A stretch of 64,000 nt of DNA from contig NC_052350.1 of NCBI RefSeq assembly GCF_009727055.1, positions 2,901,086-2,965,085 of the forward strand, read 5' to 3'. Below, in pieces: positions 42,543-53,056 of this stretch. A program made the position numbers and the translations under genes. This DNA is from Benincasa hispida. Taxonomy: Eukaryota; Streptophyta; Magnoliopsida; Cucurbitales; Cucurbitaceae. Position 1 is the first letter of the stretch; the number at the start of each line of letters is the position of its first letter. Under the pieces are notes generated by a model, which was not told where the DNA came from, did no database searches, and saw only the letters and a program-made list of their open reading frames with translations.

Positions 42543-44260
42543 TTAGGGGGTATTTGGCTCACCAACATGAATTCAATTGAATTTGTATAATATAACAACT
42601 CATTGTTTGACCCACCAACTTTAAATGTTTGTGAAGTTGAGTTGGTATATTTTATCAACTCACCCCAACTCTCCATTCTTCCCATGTTTTTAATGACTCC
42701 AATCATCACCACTATCACACTCCAAGAAATAACTACGGGCTCCAACAACCACCTCCGATGACAATTCCGGTGACTAACTTTAAGCTCCGACAACCACCTT
42801 CATTGAAAACTCTGGCGAACAACTCCGGCCTCCAACAACCACCTCCGTTGAAAACTCTGGCAACCAACTCCAGGCTCTAACAACTACCTCTGATGATAAT
42901 TCCGACGACGAAATCTAGACTCCAACAACTACCTCCGACGACAGCTCTGGCGACCGACTCCGACAACCAATTATGACCTCCAAAAATCACCTCTAGTGAC
43001 CCAACTCCAACAACCATCTTCACACTACCAACTCCAACGAACAATTGGCTCTGACAATAAACTCCAATAACCAACTCCGACAATCACCTTCGTAGGCTCC
43101 GAAAACCACCTCCGACTATAAACTCTAATGAAAACCACCTTCGATGATCACCTTTGAGCGAGAAACTCCGACGACCAACTCGAGGCTTCGATAACCACTT
43201 TTGACAGCGAACTCTGACAACCAACTCCAATACCACCTTCATGCAACTAACTTTGGGCTTCGACAGTCACCTCCGACTACAATCTCCAACGAAAATTATC
43301 TTCGATGATCAACTTTGACGATCACTTTCACTCGACCAACTTCGAGATTCAAAAATCACATCCGAAGACAAACTTTGAAAACCAACTCCAATACACCTTC
43401 ATGTGACCAACTTCAGGCTCCGACAACCACCTCTGACTACAAACTTCAACAAAAATCATCTTCGATAATCAACTTCAACAACCACTTCCAACTACTATAA
43501 GACTGATGACCATTAAAGTATATTGTGAGGTTGTTGATTATATAAAAAAAATATTATTTTGTCTACATTAAATGCAATATTTATACGTAATGAATTCACA
43601 TTATCAAATGAATGTTAAGAATATTTAGACAAAAAGTATATATGTAGTTGAAAAGTCTTTAACATATGACAAAAAAAACTATAAAATGAAAAAAAAAATT
43701 CCTTGAACATTTTCCAGCAAGAATTAGTGAAAAATAGAGTTTTTTTCTCTAATGATTCTCCGAATTTAGAAGAAATGAAAGTGAAACTATTGAAGAAATG
43801 TGGTGACATTCCATTGGTTGTTACGATGATGAGAGAGATTTAATTAAAAACATTCACGACATAGTAAACATATGGAGCAACAATAGGAAGAAGAATAAAA
43901 AGAAGAAGATGATAAAGAAATTCATGAAGAAAAATGAGTTATAATAAAAAGTTTTGATTTCGTTTCGTTTCTCATTTTATTTAACCATATTTCTACAAGA
44001 AATGGATTAATTGTCGTTCATTGCCCAAAAAAGAAAGAAAGAAAGAAAAGTTTTAAAAATTAAAAGAAAACAATTGCAATCCATATTTTATTCAAATAAA
44101 GATGAGTGAAATTATTGAATAAAAAAGTTTCAAAATGAAAATAGTAATCATAAAAGCATATTATTTAGAGTTCAAAAAACTGCATCAGATATCCAGACAT
44201 ATGAACTCAACTCTGCACCCCAAACACAACCAAATACAGACATATGAACTCCACAGATAT
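42543..44260. mobile_element. Probable nonautonomous DNA element carrying a minisatellite
   Basis: Left end GGGGGTATTTGGCTCACC with TGAATTCAATTGAATTTG; right end (inverted) GTGTTTGGGGTGCAGAGTTG with AGTTCATATGTC. These form imperfect inverted ends around about 1.7 kb. 42690-43500 is a degenerate tandem array of CAACTCCGACAACCACCTCC, GATGACAACTC and TGGCGACCAACTCC blocks. The short frames in the array (for example 42877-43083 minus) are repeat by-products. Confidence 0.5.
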
Positions 44261-44454
44261 ATGAACTCCAAATATTCTATCTCTAATTAATTTTTTTGTG
44301 AATATTCAAAATCTACTAACTTTTCAAGTAGGTGAAATCGATACAGCGTGATTTTGACATTTCTCTTAATTTCAGTTTATGTAAAAAGTTTTAAAATATT
44401 GATGTAGATATCTCAATTTTATGAAACTGTCTTTAGAAACATCGACATGGGAGA

Positions 44455-44720
44455 GATTTTGATAGAAAGACTTCTATCAACTTCTATCAGTAATAGACTT
44501 CTATCAATTTCTACCACTGATAGACACTGATAATTTCTATGAGTCTGATAAACTTTTATAAGTTTCTATTACTGATAGACGCTAATAGAAGATTTCTATC
44601 AGCATCTACTTGTATAAATTTCTATTATTGATAGACGTGGATAAACTTTTATCAATGTATATCTATGATAGACATTAATAACAATATCTATCACAACTAT
44701 AATTAAATTTTATTATTTGG
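44455..44720. repeat. TATCACTGATAGA-type degenerate palindromic repeats
   Basis: About twelve variants of CTTCTATCAGTAATAGAC, TTCTACCACTGATAGACAC and TTTCTATTACTGATAGACG in about 265 bp. Noncoding. Confidence 0.75.
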
Positions 44721-45285
44721 GTAAATATTTTTCCTTATTTTTATTTTTGAAAATTCTCTCTCTATATATACTCCACGTACATATAATATTTGTTTGAAAA
44801 TTTAAGTGAACCACCGAATAATTGGAATCCACTAGTGGACAAAAAGTTGTTTGGAAGAAGACTAATCAAAGCCAACTCTAACTAAAATGGTTGCTGATTT
44901 TGCAAGATATGGGAGAATGGTCAACTAGATTTATGGTAATTAATTATTAATCAGACATTACAAAGCACGTAATAATACTTCAAACCAAATAATTTTTATT
45001 TTTTTCCCAAAAAATAAAAACCAAATAATTAAGAACAAAACGGCGTTTTTTTCTTCTTTCTTTGTAGCCGGTGGGTGTAACAGAATTTGGACTCTATTAA
45101 AGTCTCCGTTGTCCTTTTTCTTGTGAGCATTATTACTATTAGAAACTGTCTTTAGTACTTGGCATTTCTGGTTCTATGCTTCTTACCAATTTTATATAAC
45201 CTTTATTTTAATTTCTTTTTAAGAAAAAAAATAGAAGAAATTGATCAAAGTTTTAGGTCTTTTTAACTTTATTTTATTTTGACAA
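44721..45285. other. AT-rich intergenic sequence
   Basis: Nothing recognised. Confidence 0.5.
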
Positions 45286-45289
45286 AATA

Positions 45290-45380
45290 AACTCAAAGAC
45301 ATACAATAATTCGTATTACCAATCTTGGAGTTGGAGGTTCGATTTCTCAGCCCACGAATTATAAAAAAAAAAAAAAAAGT
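45290..45380 (+). mobile_element. SINE-like fragment with poly(A) tail
   Basis: B box-like GGAGGTTCGATTTCTC at about 45333-45348, followed by CCCACGAATT and a run of A at 45363-45379. The A box is unclear. Confidence 0.35.
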
Positions 45381-45821
45381 TTTATTTTATTTAAAAAGCT
45401 TTTCAACTATGTTTATAATTTTTTAAGGAACTAGGTTAATAAGATTAGTAGTTGTTTAAGCTAACACTTTTAAATTTAATGGATATTTGATATGTTCAAT
45501 ATTTTTGTAATTATAAAATATTGTGGATTATACAAAACTCAAAGCTTATGATTTTATTATACATAAAATTCAATTTTATATTTATTGGATTGATTAATTT
45601 TTTTATATAAAAAAAAATTGAATGATCTACCCGACAAAATATTAAAAGTTGAGAGATCTATTAGACATTTTCATAATTCAAGAAATTTAATAGACATTGA
45701 AATTAAAGTTCATGGATTTCTAGATACCTATTAGAGGACACGATCTTGAAGGTTTAACTAAATTTTAATTTTAACTAGATATAAAATGTTTGCAAAGTTA
45801 TCTCATGAGAAATTAAAATCC

Positions 45822-46160
45822 CGTTTGGGAATTTTGTAACTATTTTACGTCCCTTTTTATAATTATTTGGTTTTTTGTTTTGTTTTTTTTTTTAAATTAA
45901 GCTTATAGACACTATTTCCACCTCTAAAATTCTTATTTTGTTATATACTTTTTACCAAATGTTTAAAAAATCAAATCAAAATTTGAAACTAAAAAAGTAG
46001 CTTTTCAAATTTTGTTTTTGTTTTTGAAATTTGATTAAGAACTCAACAATTATATAAAGATGCAAATCATTATTAAAAAAAGAAAGAAAGAAAGAAAGAA
46101 ATATGCTTAATTTTTTAAAATAAAAACAAAAAATCAAATGATTAGCCAACAAAATCTTAA
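45822..46160 (+). mobile_element. MITE family copy 3
   Basis: CCGTTTGGGAATTTTGTAAC start, then the family blocks (AAATTAAGCTTATAGACAC, TACTTTTTACCAAATG, AAAGTAGCTTTTC, TTGATTAAGAACTCAAC, CTTAATTTTTT) and end AAATCAAATGATTAGCCAAC. An (AAAG)n microsatellite lies inside at 46077-46100. Confidence 0.75.
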
Positions 46161-46562
46161 TAATTCAAAATAACGAAAATAATATTAGATAATTGATATT
46201 TTTTTTCTTTGAAATTAAAGGTTGAATCTAAGTTAGTATTATATTAGTTCTCAACAAGTCCTCTCTTCAATCTTGACTTTTTTATTTTTTATTTTTATTA
46301 TTATTATTTTTTTTTACAAATTTTCAATTTCATTATTAAAAAGAAGTTGGTACCAATAAATAACATGTTAATTTACAAATGTGGTCTTTATATTTAAAAA
46401 TAGAATTTAATCGATATAATTGGATAAAACTATCATAAATGAAATTTACGGTAGTGATTATTTATGAAAAATGTAGCAAAATTATAAAAATTATTTATAA
46501 GACTTTATATAATCATGAGAACTAAAGTTTAGTTTTAAAAATGGTAGAAACTAAAATTTAAG

Positions 46563-46850
46563 AATAGTTTGGTAATCATTTTAGTTTTTGTTTTTGTTTT
46601 TGAAGATTAAGCCTATACACACTACTTGCATCTCCAAATTTCTTTATTTGTTATTTAATTTTTCATCAATGATTTAAAAAACTAAGTCAAAGTTTGAGAA
46701 CTAAAAATTGGTTTTCAAAAAGTTTTTTTGTTTTTGGAATTTGGTTGAGAATTCAGCCATTGTGCATAAAATTGCCAATCATTATAAGAAATGTAAATAA
46801 AAAAGATTTAATTTTTAGAAAAAAACAAAAATCAAATGGTCAGGACTTAA
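46563..46850 (+). mobile_element. MITE family copy 4
   Basis: AGTTTGGTAATCATTTTAG start, the same internal order of blocks, and end AAAATCAAATGGTCAGG. The 63-codon frame inside (46694-46885) is a by-product. Confidence 0.75.
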
Positions 46851-47220
46851 ATTTTTGTAAATTATACGACAAATATTATAAATAATACCGAACAATTTGA
46901 AATGTGGCTAGAGGAGGCTCCATCGCAATCTCTATCGAAGATGAATGTAACATCCCACACCTTTTTATTTATTTATTAATAATGTAAAACTTTTCCATTT
47001 TCAGTAATTGTCCTTAGTTGAAGGGCATGTTTGGAATTCTGAATTTAAAGTATAAATGCGAAGATTTAAGTGTTGTCGTGGAATTTATTCACAAATTTTT
47101 TTCAATTTTCAAATGCAATTTAAAAAGTTATGGCAGGAATTAATTATTTTTGAAAAAAGGAAAAGGATTAAATAGTATAAAGTGGGTTAAGGAAAGGATT
47201 TAATAGAATATACATTTTCC

Positions 47221-47254
<34 letters not shown>

Positions 47255-47266
47255 GTTTTTTTAAAA

Positions 47267-47274
47267 TATAAAAG
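47267..47274 (+). promoter_or_regulatory. TATA box of the solo LTR
   Basis: TATAAAAG about 10 bases before the GC-rich segment, preceded by a (TTA)n run at 47222-47253. Fits an LTR core promoter. Confidence 0.6.
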
Positions 47275-48416
47275 GGCATCCCCCATCTCCTCACCAATCG
47301 CCCCTCACAGCCGCCTCGCTCGTTCGCCGCCAGCCACGAATCCCAGTCGCTCGCATCTCTTTCTCTCTCGGCAACCCTCGCCCTTCACTCCCGTCTCGCC
47401 AACCGATCAAGCCGTGCCACCTCCGATCGACGTCTCAGAGCTAGCCCCGCGCGCGTCGCTCGTTCTCGTGCACCGCTGCGTCTCCCCAAAGTCGTCCGTG
47501 TCGGATCTAGGGATTTGACCGCACTGCTTCCCTCGCCCTTCGCTCACGACGGTTCTCGCCAACCGGTCAAGTCACGGCGCCTCCGATCGACGTCTTGGAT
47601 CCAGCTCCCCCGCATCCGCCACCTTAGCCGCTTCGCTACCAGCTGTCGTCGCTCTGCCACGTCGGGTCCATTTTGGTCTTCGTCAGATCTATTGGGGTAA
47701 GGTTGTGTCGGTTCGTTTCGTTCTCTTAGCCATTAATATTGTGTTTCAGTGTTATGACTCGTCTTTATTGAATTTTGTTTCAAGCTTAAGTCGTCAGGGA
47801 GTTTGGAAGTTAAAGGAGGCACCGTGGTGGAAGTGTTTTTCTTTCTTTGAGTAAGTTCTTGACAGTTTGGACTTGGACCTGAAGTCTTACAATTATGGCT
47901 TCAACTAAAATTTAAGAGTTGTTTTGTTGTTAGGACCGCTACTTTGGATTGCCGTCATAGTTTGGTGGTCTAAAATTTTTATCTTTAGAGTATCGACTCG
48001 AGGTAAGTAATCTTATCACTGGAACTACCCACGGGCCAGGCTCTAGTTGTATGCAAGTATGATAAGTGTATGTTATGGTAAATGTTAGCATGTTGATTGA
48101 CAGTATGACTTGAATCAAAGTATGTTTTGGCACAAATTCTGATTTATTTACATACACACCTAAGTGCTTGATCGTTAGTATGTGATAGTACATGTTTTCA
48201 TATGTCGATGTCTGATTTGCTGCCGTTGAGGCATACTTGTATGTTGTGGATTTATGATATAAGTTATATATGGATGATGTATAATATGTTGTTAAGAATT
48301 ATGGGTATGTGATGTAGCCATGGTATTAAGGATTTTTATGTATGCTTTAGAACCGTACAATGTTGAATCTTAGCATGTTAGGACTGTGTGAATATCCTCA
48401 TTGATTAGTTAGATGC

Positions 48417-48617
48417 TCACCAGTTTGTGTTTCCTTCGGGATTCACCAGTTTGTGTTTCCTTCGGGATTCACCAGTTTTGTGTTTCCTTCGGGATTCACC
48501 AGTTTGTGTTTCCTTCGGGATTCACCAGTTTTGTGTTTCCTTTGGAATTCACCAGTTTGTGTTTCCTTCGGGATTCACCAGTTTTGTGTTTCCTTCGAGA
48601 TTCACCAGCTTTGTGGG
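48417..48617. repeat. 26/27-bp tandem repeat, about 7.5 copies, in solo LTR
   Basis: Units of CACCAGTTTGTGTTTCCTTC plus GGGATT. The 26- and 27-base forms (TTTG or TTTTG) partly alternate. Two frames stay open through it (48413-48640, 48427-48693), giving VFPSGFTSL-type repeats. These are not genes. Confidence 0.92.
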
Positions 48618-49289
48618 CATACTTAACTACAATAGGATAGGACTTAGTCTCTTATATGTCACATGTATTTATGTGCCATATGTGGGTATCTAGAGGACAT
48701 AGATGCCTAGCCTGACCCCAGTGGTGGGGTTACTTACTGAGTATTTTATACTCATTCTTTCTTATGTTGATGTTTCAGGTAAGGGTAGAGATGCACCGGC
48801 GATGGCGCAACGGAATTCATGATCGAGCCACTGGGACTAGTCTTTACGCTTCCGCATCATGAGATTTAGAGTTCTTTTCATGTTTCCCTTAATGTTTAGT
48901 TTTGATGTTTGAAACTTATTATTAAGAATTGTTTTTCATATGTACTTATTAACCTTTATGATTTATGGGTACCCTATTATTGTTTTTAACAATTGCATTT
49001 AATAAATGTCTTCTGAACTTCTCTTGTTTTTAATTAGCATTTATTTCAAATGACTGAGCGTCGTTTTAAATTCTTTGCATGCATTTATTTTAGTAACGGC
49101 CTTACTTAAGTCCTAGGGGGTCGGGTCGTTACAATGAAGATGACACTCTGTTTTCTTAGATCGCTTTATACATTTTCTTTGTTACCATTTGAAAAAAAAA
49201 ACAACAAACATTGTTAATAAAATATATTTTAGATAAACTTTTACGAATAGAAAAAATGTCAAACTATTTATATAAATAATAATAAAAAA

Positions 49290-49380
49290 AGTATTGATAG
49301 ACGTTTATCAGCGTTGATAGCTTTTCCGTTTCTATCACTGTGATACACTGATAGACTTTTATTAGCTTCTATCAAAGAAA
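49290..49380. repeat. TATCACTGATAGA-type repeats, short cluster
   Basis: ATTGATAGACGTTTATCAGC, TTTCTATCACTGTGATACAC and TGATAGACTTTTATTAGC. Same family as 44455-44720. Confidence 0.6.
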
Positions 49381-49469
49381 ATTGAATTTTTTCTATTTTA
49401 TGTAAATAGTTTCTTTTTTTTTTATTTTTGAAAATCCCCCAATTTTTGTTATACATGTTAGAGAAAAGG

Positions 49470-49715
49470 ACATTGTATTTTTTTTTTCTTAAATAAGTGG
49501 ATAAGGATTCAAACCTCTAACTATGTATTTGATAGTATAAGTTTTATGCAAGGTTTATGTTGACAAATTTTGACAAAACTATTATTTTATTTTTGAGTAA
49601 TTGTTCTCTCTCTATTTTTTTCCCTTCAGTACAACAATTATACGAGAATGGATTTCGAACTTCCAACTTCTAAAGAAAAAGTTCATACCAACTACTGTAT
49701 GGTAATCTCACTTTG
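49470..49715 (-). mobile_element. Two SINE-like fragments
   Basis: On the minus strand, 49480-49560 has TAGAGGTTTGAATCCTTATC (B box) followed by an A run. 49618-49715 has GTAGTTGGTATGAAC (A box-like), GGAAGTTCGAAATCC (B box) and ATTGTTGTACTGAAGGG as 3' end, matching the tail type at 37210. Confidence 0.45.
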
Positions 49716-50204
49716 ACATTATTCTTTGTGTTTGAGACATATGAAAGTTGAGAGTTAATTTATGCATTGAATAAACTTTTATTTTACTAACAATTAAACA
49801 TCACTAGCTTTATGAAGATTTTGACACCGTTTTTTGTTAAACTTGGTGAATTAACATATACTTGACTAAGTGTAAAAATTGTATATTTGTTTAAGTTTTG
49901 GTATGAAATTGAAAATCTAAAGTCCAAATTAATTCAACACAGTCACGACAACTTTTTCAAATCAAATTATATTATTTAAATAATTAAGAACATATTTGGA
50001 TTAATTTTTTAAGTGTTTAAATAATAATTTATAAGTACAAAAAGGTGTGTATAAATACTTAGAAAGTCAATCCAAACAAACTCTAAATACGAGTGTAAGA
50101 GTGAATTTGAATATTTGTTCTAAAATTAAAACAGTAAGAAAATCTTGGCCAAACCATACCTAATTCAACTAGTTAAAAAATTATATTTTTAATTAATAAT
50201 TTAG
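49716..50204. other. AT-rich intergenic sequence
   Basis: No gene or repeat recognised. Confidence 0.5.
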
Positions 50205-50505
50205 GTTTCGTTTGGTAATCATTTGGTTTTTAGTTTTTGCTTTTGAAAATTAAGTCCATTTCATCCACATTCTTACACTGATTTGCATGTTTCAGTGGTT
50301 GAATTCTTAGTCAAATTCCAAAAAACAAAAACTACTTTTTGAAAGCTACTTTTTTTAGTTCTCAAATTTTAGCTTGGCTTTTTAAACAATTGGTGAAAAA
50401 TAAATAATAAAGAAAGAAATTTAGAGATGGACTTAGTGTTCATAGGCTTAATTTTTAGAAACAAAAACAAAAAACAAAATGGTTATTAAACGGAGTCTTA
50501 GTTAT
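50205..50505 (-). mobile_element. MITE family copy 5 (inverted)
   Basis: GTTTCGTTTGGTAATCATTT start and AAAATGGTTATTAAACGGAG end form clear terminal inverted repeats. Internal blocks (AAAGCTACTTTTTTTAGTTC, TTGGTGAAAAATAAATAATA) run inverted relative to copies 1-4. This copy shows the family termini best. Confidence 0.78.
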
Positions 50506-50769
50506 TCAAATGGGAAATTGTAAAAAAAAATAGCAAATTTAAGTTTTTACGTTACAAAATTAGCATTATTTTTAAAAATCGTAAAAACAATTTTTTTTCA
50601 GTCCATCTCTATCGAAATCGATCACAAGATTTTAGTTTTAAAAAATCAACTTGTTCCAACTTACAGATTGTTTGGGGCTTTCTCAGTACATCTCGCCAGA
50701 TTATACATCGAATTATGTGGATCTCGATATTAATCTCGGGCAAAGTAACACCGAGATTCTATATATTTG
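50506..50769. other. Short AT-rich flank of Copia B-2
   Basis: No feature recognised. The last pentamer before the LTR is ATTTG; its partner would lie outside the window. Confidence 0.5.
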
Positions 50770-53043
50770 TGAAGGAAATTAGAAATGAGGACTTCCATGA
50801 GCAGCGGAAGGATCGTTCCAAATTTCAATCGTATATGAACATTAACAATTACAGTACACAAATGGAAACAACAGGTTATGCGCAAAACAGAAATTACAAC
50901 ATGTTTTACTATACGATCAAGGAAGAATTCACATACCTTTGAAGACTCATCTTCAACACCCTTGATCACGAACGCTCGAATAACCAACAACACTGCAACA
51001 CTCGAACGCTCGTACACCACGAACTCTACACTGCACGATCACAACGAACTCGAACACCGCAATCTCCAAGTCACGAATACCTCGAACACATCGAACGGCC
51101 TCCACAGAACCTCGACTGTGTCGAGTTGAGTATGACACCACAAAAAAGGTTACCTTGGTATTCTCAGTATGAGAATCCAAAAGTGTGAGCTCTATGTGAA
51201 CTTGGCTAGAGGCAGAGACCGAAGGAGAACAATCTTGTAACCGATTCAGCAATAAGGAGATGTCAAAGCCTATCGTATAGGACGATGCCCAATCGTTTAA
51301 CAAAAGATTGCGATCGTCTAACAAAAGCTATGTGATCGTTTAGCTCATCGGCCAACTGAGAGTCTATCATATAGAAACTCTCCACGATTGTCTAGTCTCT
51401 GCAAACTGTCGTTTAGTAAATCTTATTTACTTGACAATCTTTCCGTGAGTAATTTCCGAGATTGGAATTCTCAAATCAACATTTTGCAAATCTTACTAAA
51501 ATTAGGAAAACATTTTTCCTTTTATCTCACGGTTACCATGAAACCAACAATAACCTCCCATTCAATTGATTATTAGAGTTAATTATCCATAATTAACATT
51601 ATTATAAATATAAATGATATCCAACTTACCATACTATATTTATAACCTATAGTTTTGATATTTCATCTCATGAAACACATAAACCATAACTCTTTTTCTA
51701 TTCCATTGTCCTTAATGTAAATCTCATTTACATTAACCCTCCACTAAATGTATCTCATACATCATACCGATCATATCATATATAATCAAATTACCTCTTG
51801 TCAATTTGAACATTTCAAATCAACACCAAGAATTGATCCTCAACTTGAATCCATTGAGCTACTAAGGGGACTTTATGGACCTGTAGCTCGAAGCTCCAAC
51901 GGTACGTGAATGATTGACTAAACTCTTTAGTCACGAGATTCACCATCCATTAACTGCCAGACACTCCACTAAAGACCGACAACTGAACTCTCCTTGTTAC
52001 AGATATGTGTCCATCTTAACCAATCAATAGTACGACAACCCTTCACAGGTCACTCGTAAGTACAGCTCGGCCTAACCTTATACCCCTGTAGCTACATCTA
52101 ACTCCTTAAGTACCATCGATTCCTCTAATTAACATAAGTCATAGTCCTATTATGACTGAGTCCTCTCTTCCAAAGGGAGCAATCTTCCAAAGAGTTTGTT
52201 CAAGCTCAGGAATCAGCCCTTAAGGGAGCAATCTATCTACTTACTTCTTCTTCGGGGAAGGAGTGAATTCTATCTTGTGTAACTGAGTTCCCAGCTCCCA
52301 AAGTAGACAAATCCCCGAAAAGGTAGGCATGTTGAGTTGGCAATCTGGTCACTCTCACCCATACTAATCAAAGAACTGTCCTCAAAGGCAGGAGTTCCCA
52401 AAACACTCAGGATTGAGGTCATGTCACCTATGGTCATTTAGGTGAGATGTAAGTCTCCAGTATCAACGACATTATATATAGAGACGAATCATCTCGTAGT
52501 CTGGTCTTATACAAACTCTTTGTATAGGACACCCTCGTTCGCATGTCTCCACATGAATGGTTAGGATCTACCATCTGTAGTAGTTCTCAACACTTGCAAA
52601 CCTTTACAAAGCGGGTCGTATCCGTAGTGTCACCAGGATCAGGTATCCCACTTTAATCCTTTACTTCTTATTTGTGACTCTTGCCAACAATTAGTTCTGT
52701 AACTGGCATTTGACTCGAACCGCTTGTCTAAATACTGGAAAAGAGGGAATTGATTCAAGATCCCCTGACCTATTTAGGTTATCACTTAGGGTTCGTATCC
52801 ATAGTGTCACCAGGATCAGGTATCCCACCTTAATCCTTATACTACAGACCTATTTAAGTTATCACTTAAGGCATGATCCACTTTTATATCTCATATACAC
52901 GCTTAAGTTTATATATGATAACCATGGAGCTTTGTTTATTGGATATGAGTAAATGCCAGAATGAAATAAATTTTATTTTATTCATAACAATGTGTATATT
53001 ACAAACTATGAGACTCTAGAGAATTAAGACACCAATCCCAACA
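50770..53043 (-). repeat. Copia B-2 3' LTR
   Basis: Plus-strand ends TGAAGGAAATTAG and CCAATCCCAACA, 2274 bp. It contains a palindrome array at 51250-51420. Its block TATCCGTAGTGTCACCAGGA occurs at about 52619 and again (TATCCATAGTG...) at about 52795, a duplication with about 130 bases of foreign sequence between. No protein-coding region. Confidence 0.9.
51250..51425. repeat. Palindrome array inside Copia B-2 LTR
   Basis: CAATCGTTTAACAAAAGATT, GCGATCGTCTAACAAAAGC, TGTGATCGTTTAGCTCATCG and ATTGTCTAG variants. Inverse of 33640-33840. Confidence 0.75.
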
Positions 53044-53056
53044 ATCTCCTACTTGT
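53044..53056 (-). other. Copia B-2 polypurine tract
   Basis: The minus strand reads ACAAGTAGGAGAT directly before the LTR start TGTTGGGATT. Confidence 0.78.

Larger units (their letters stand above)
46946..49133 (+). mobile_element. Gypsy-type solo LTR with GC-rich R/U5 and minisatellite
   Basis: Ends TGTAACATCCC and GTCGTTACA. Target duplication ATGAA at 46941-46945 and 49134-49138 is perfect. The plus orientation is set by a TATA box (47267-47274) just upstream of a sharply GC-rich, CT-rich stretch (47280-47700), which contains a roughly 150-bp imperfect duplication (GCCTCCGATCGACGTCT and CACCTCCGATCGACGTCT). 48417-48617 is a tandem array. Near 48738-48765 lies the TACTTACTGAGTATTTTATA hairpin region also found in the solo LTR at 2351-4493. 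No protein-coding region. The frame at 47515-47700 is in the GC-rich leader part and unsupported. Confidence 0.87.

Noticed and set aside
42877..43083. Val/Gly-rich 68-codon minus-strand frame
   Set aside because: Translation of the CTCCGACAACCACC minisatellite.
44455..44720. Resemblance of CTATCAGTGATAG words to the bacterial tet operator
   Set aside because: The shared dyad is short, degenerate and dispersed in plant repeats; no related regulator is present. Chance similarity.
47515..47700. GC-rich 61-codon frame that looks coding by composition
   Set aside because: Lies in the GC-rich R/U5 part of a solo LTR with a perfect target duplication; no start context or domain.
48413..48693. Two repetitive 75-88 codon frames
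   Set aside because: By-products of the 26/27-bp tandem repeat.
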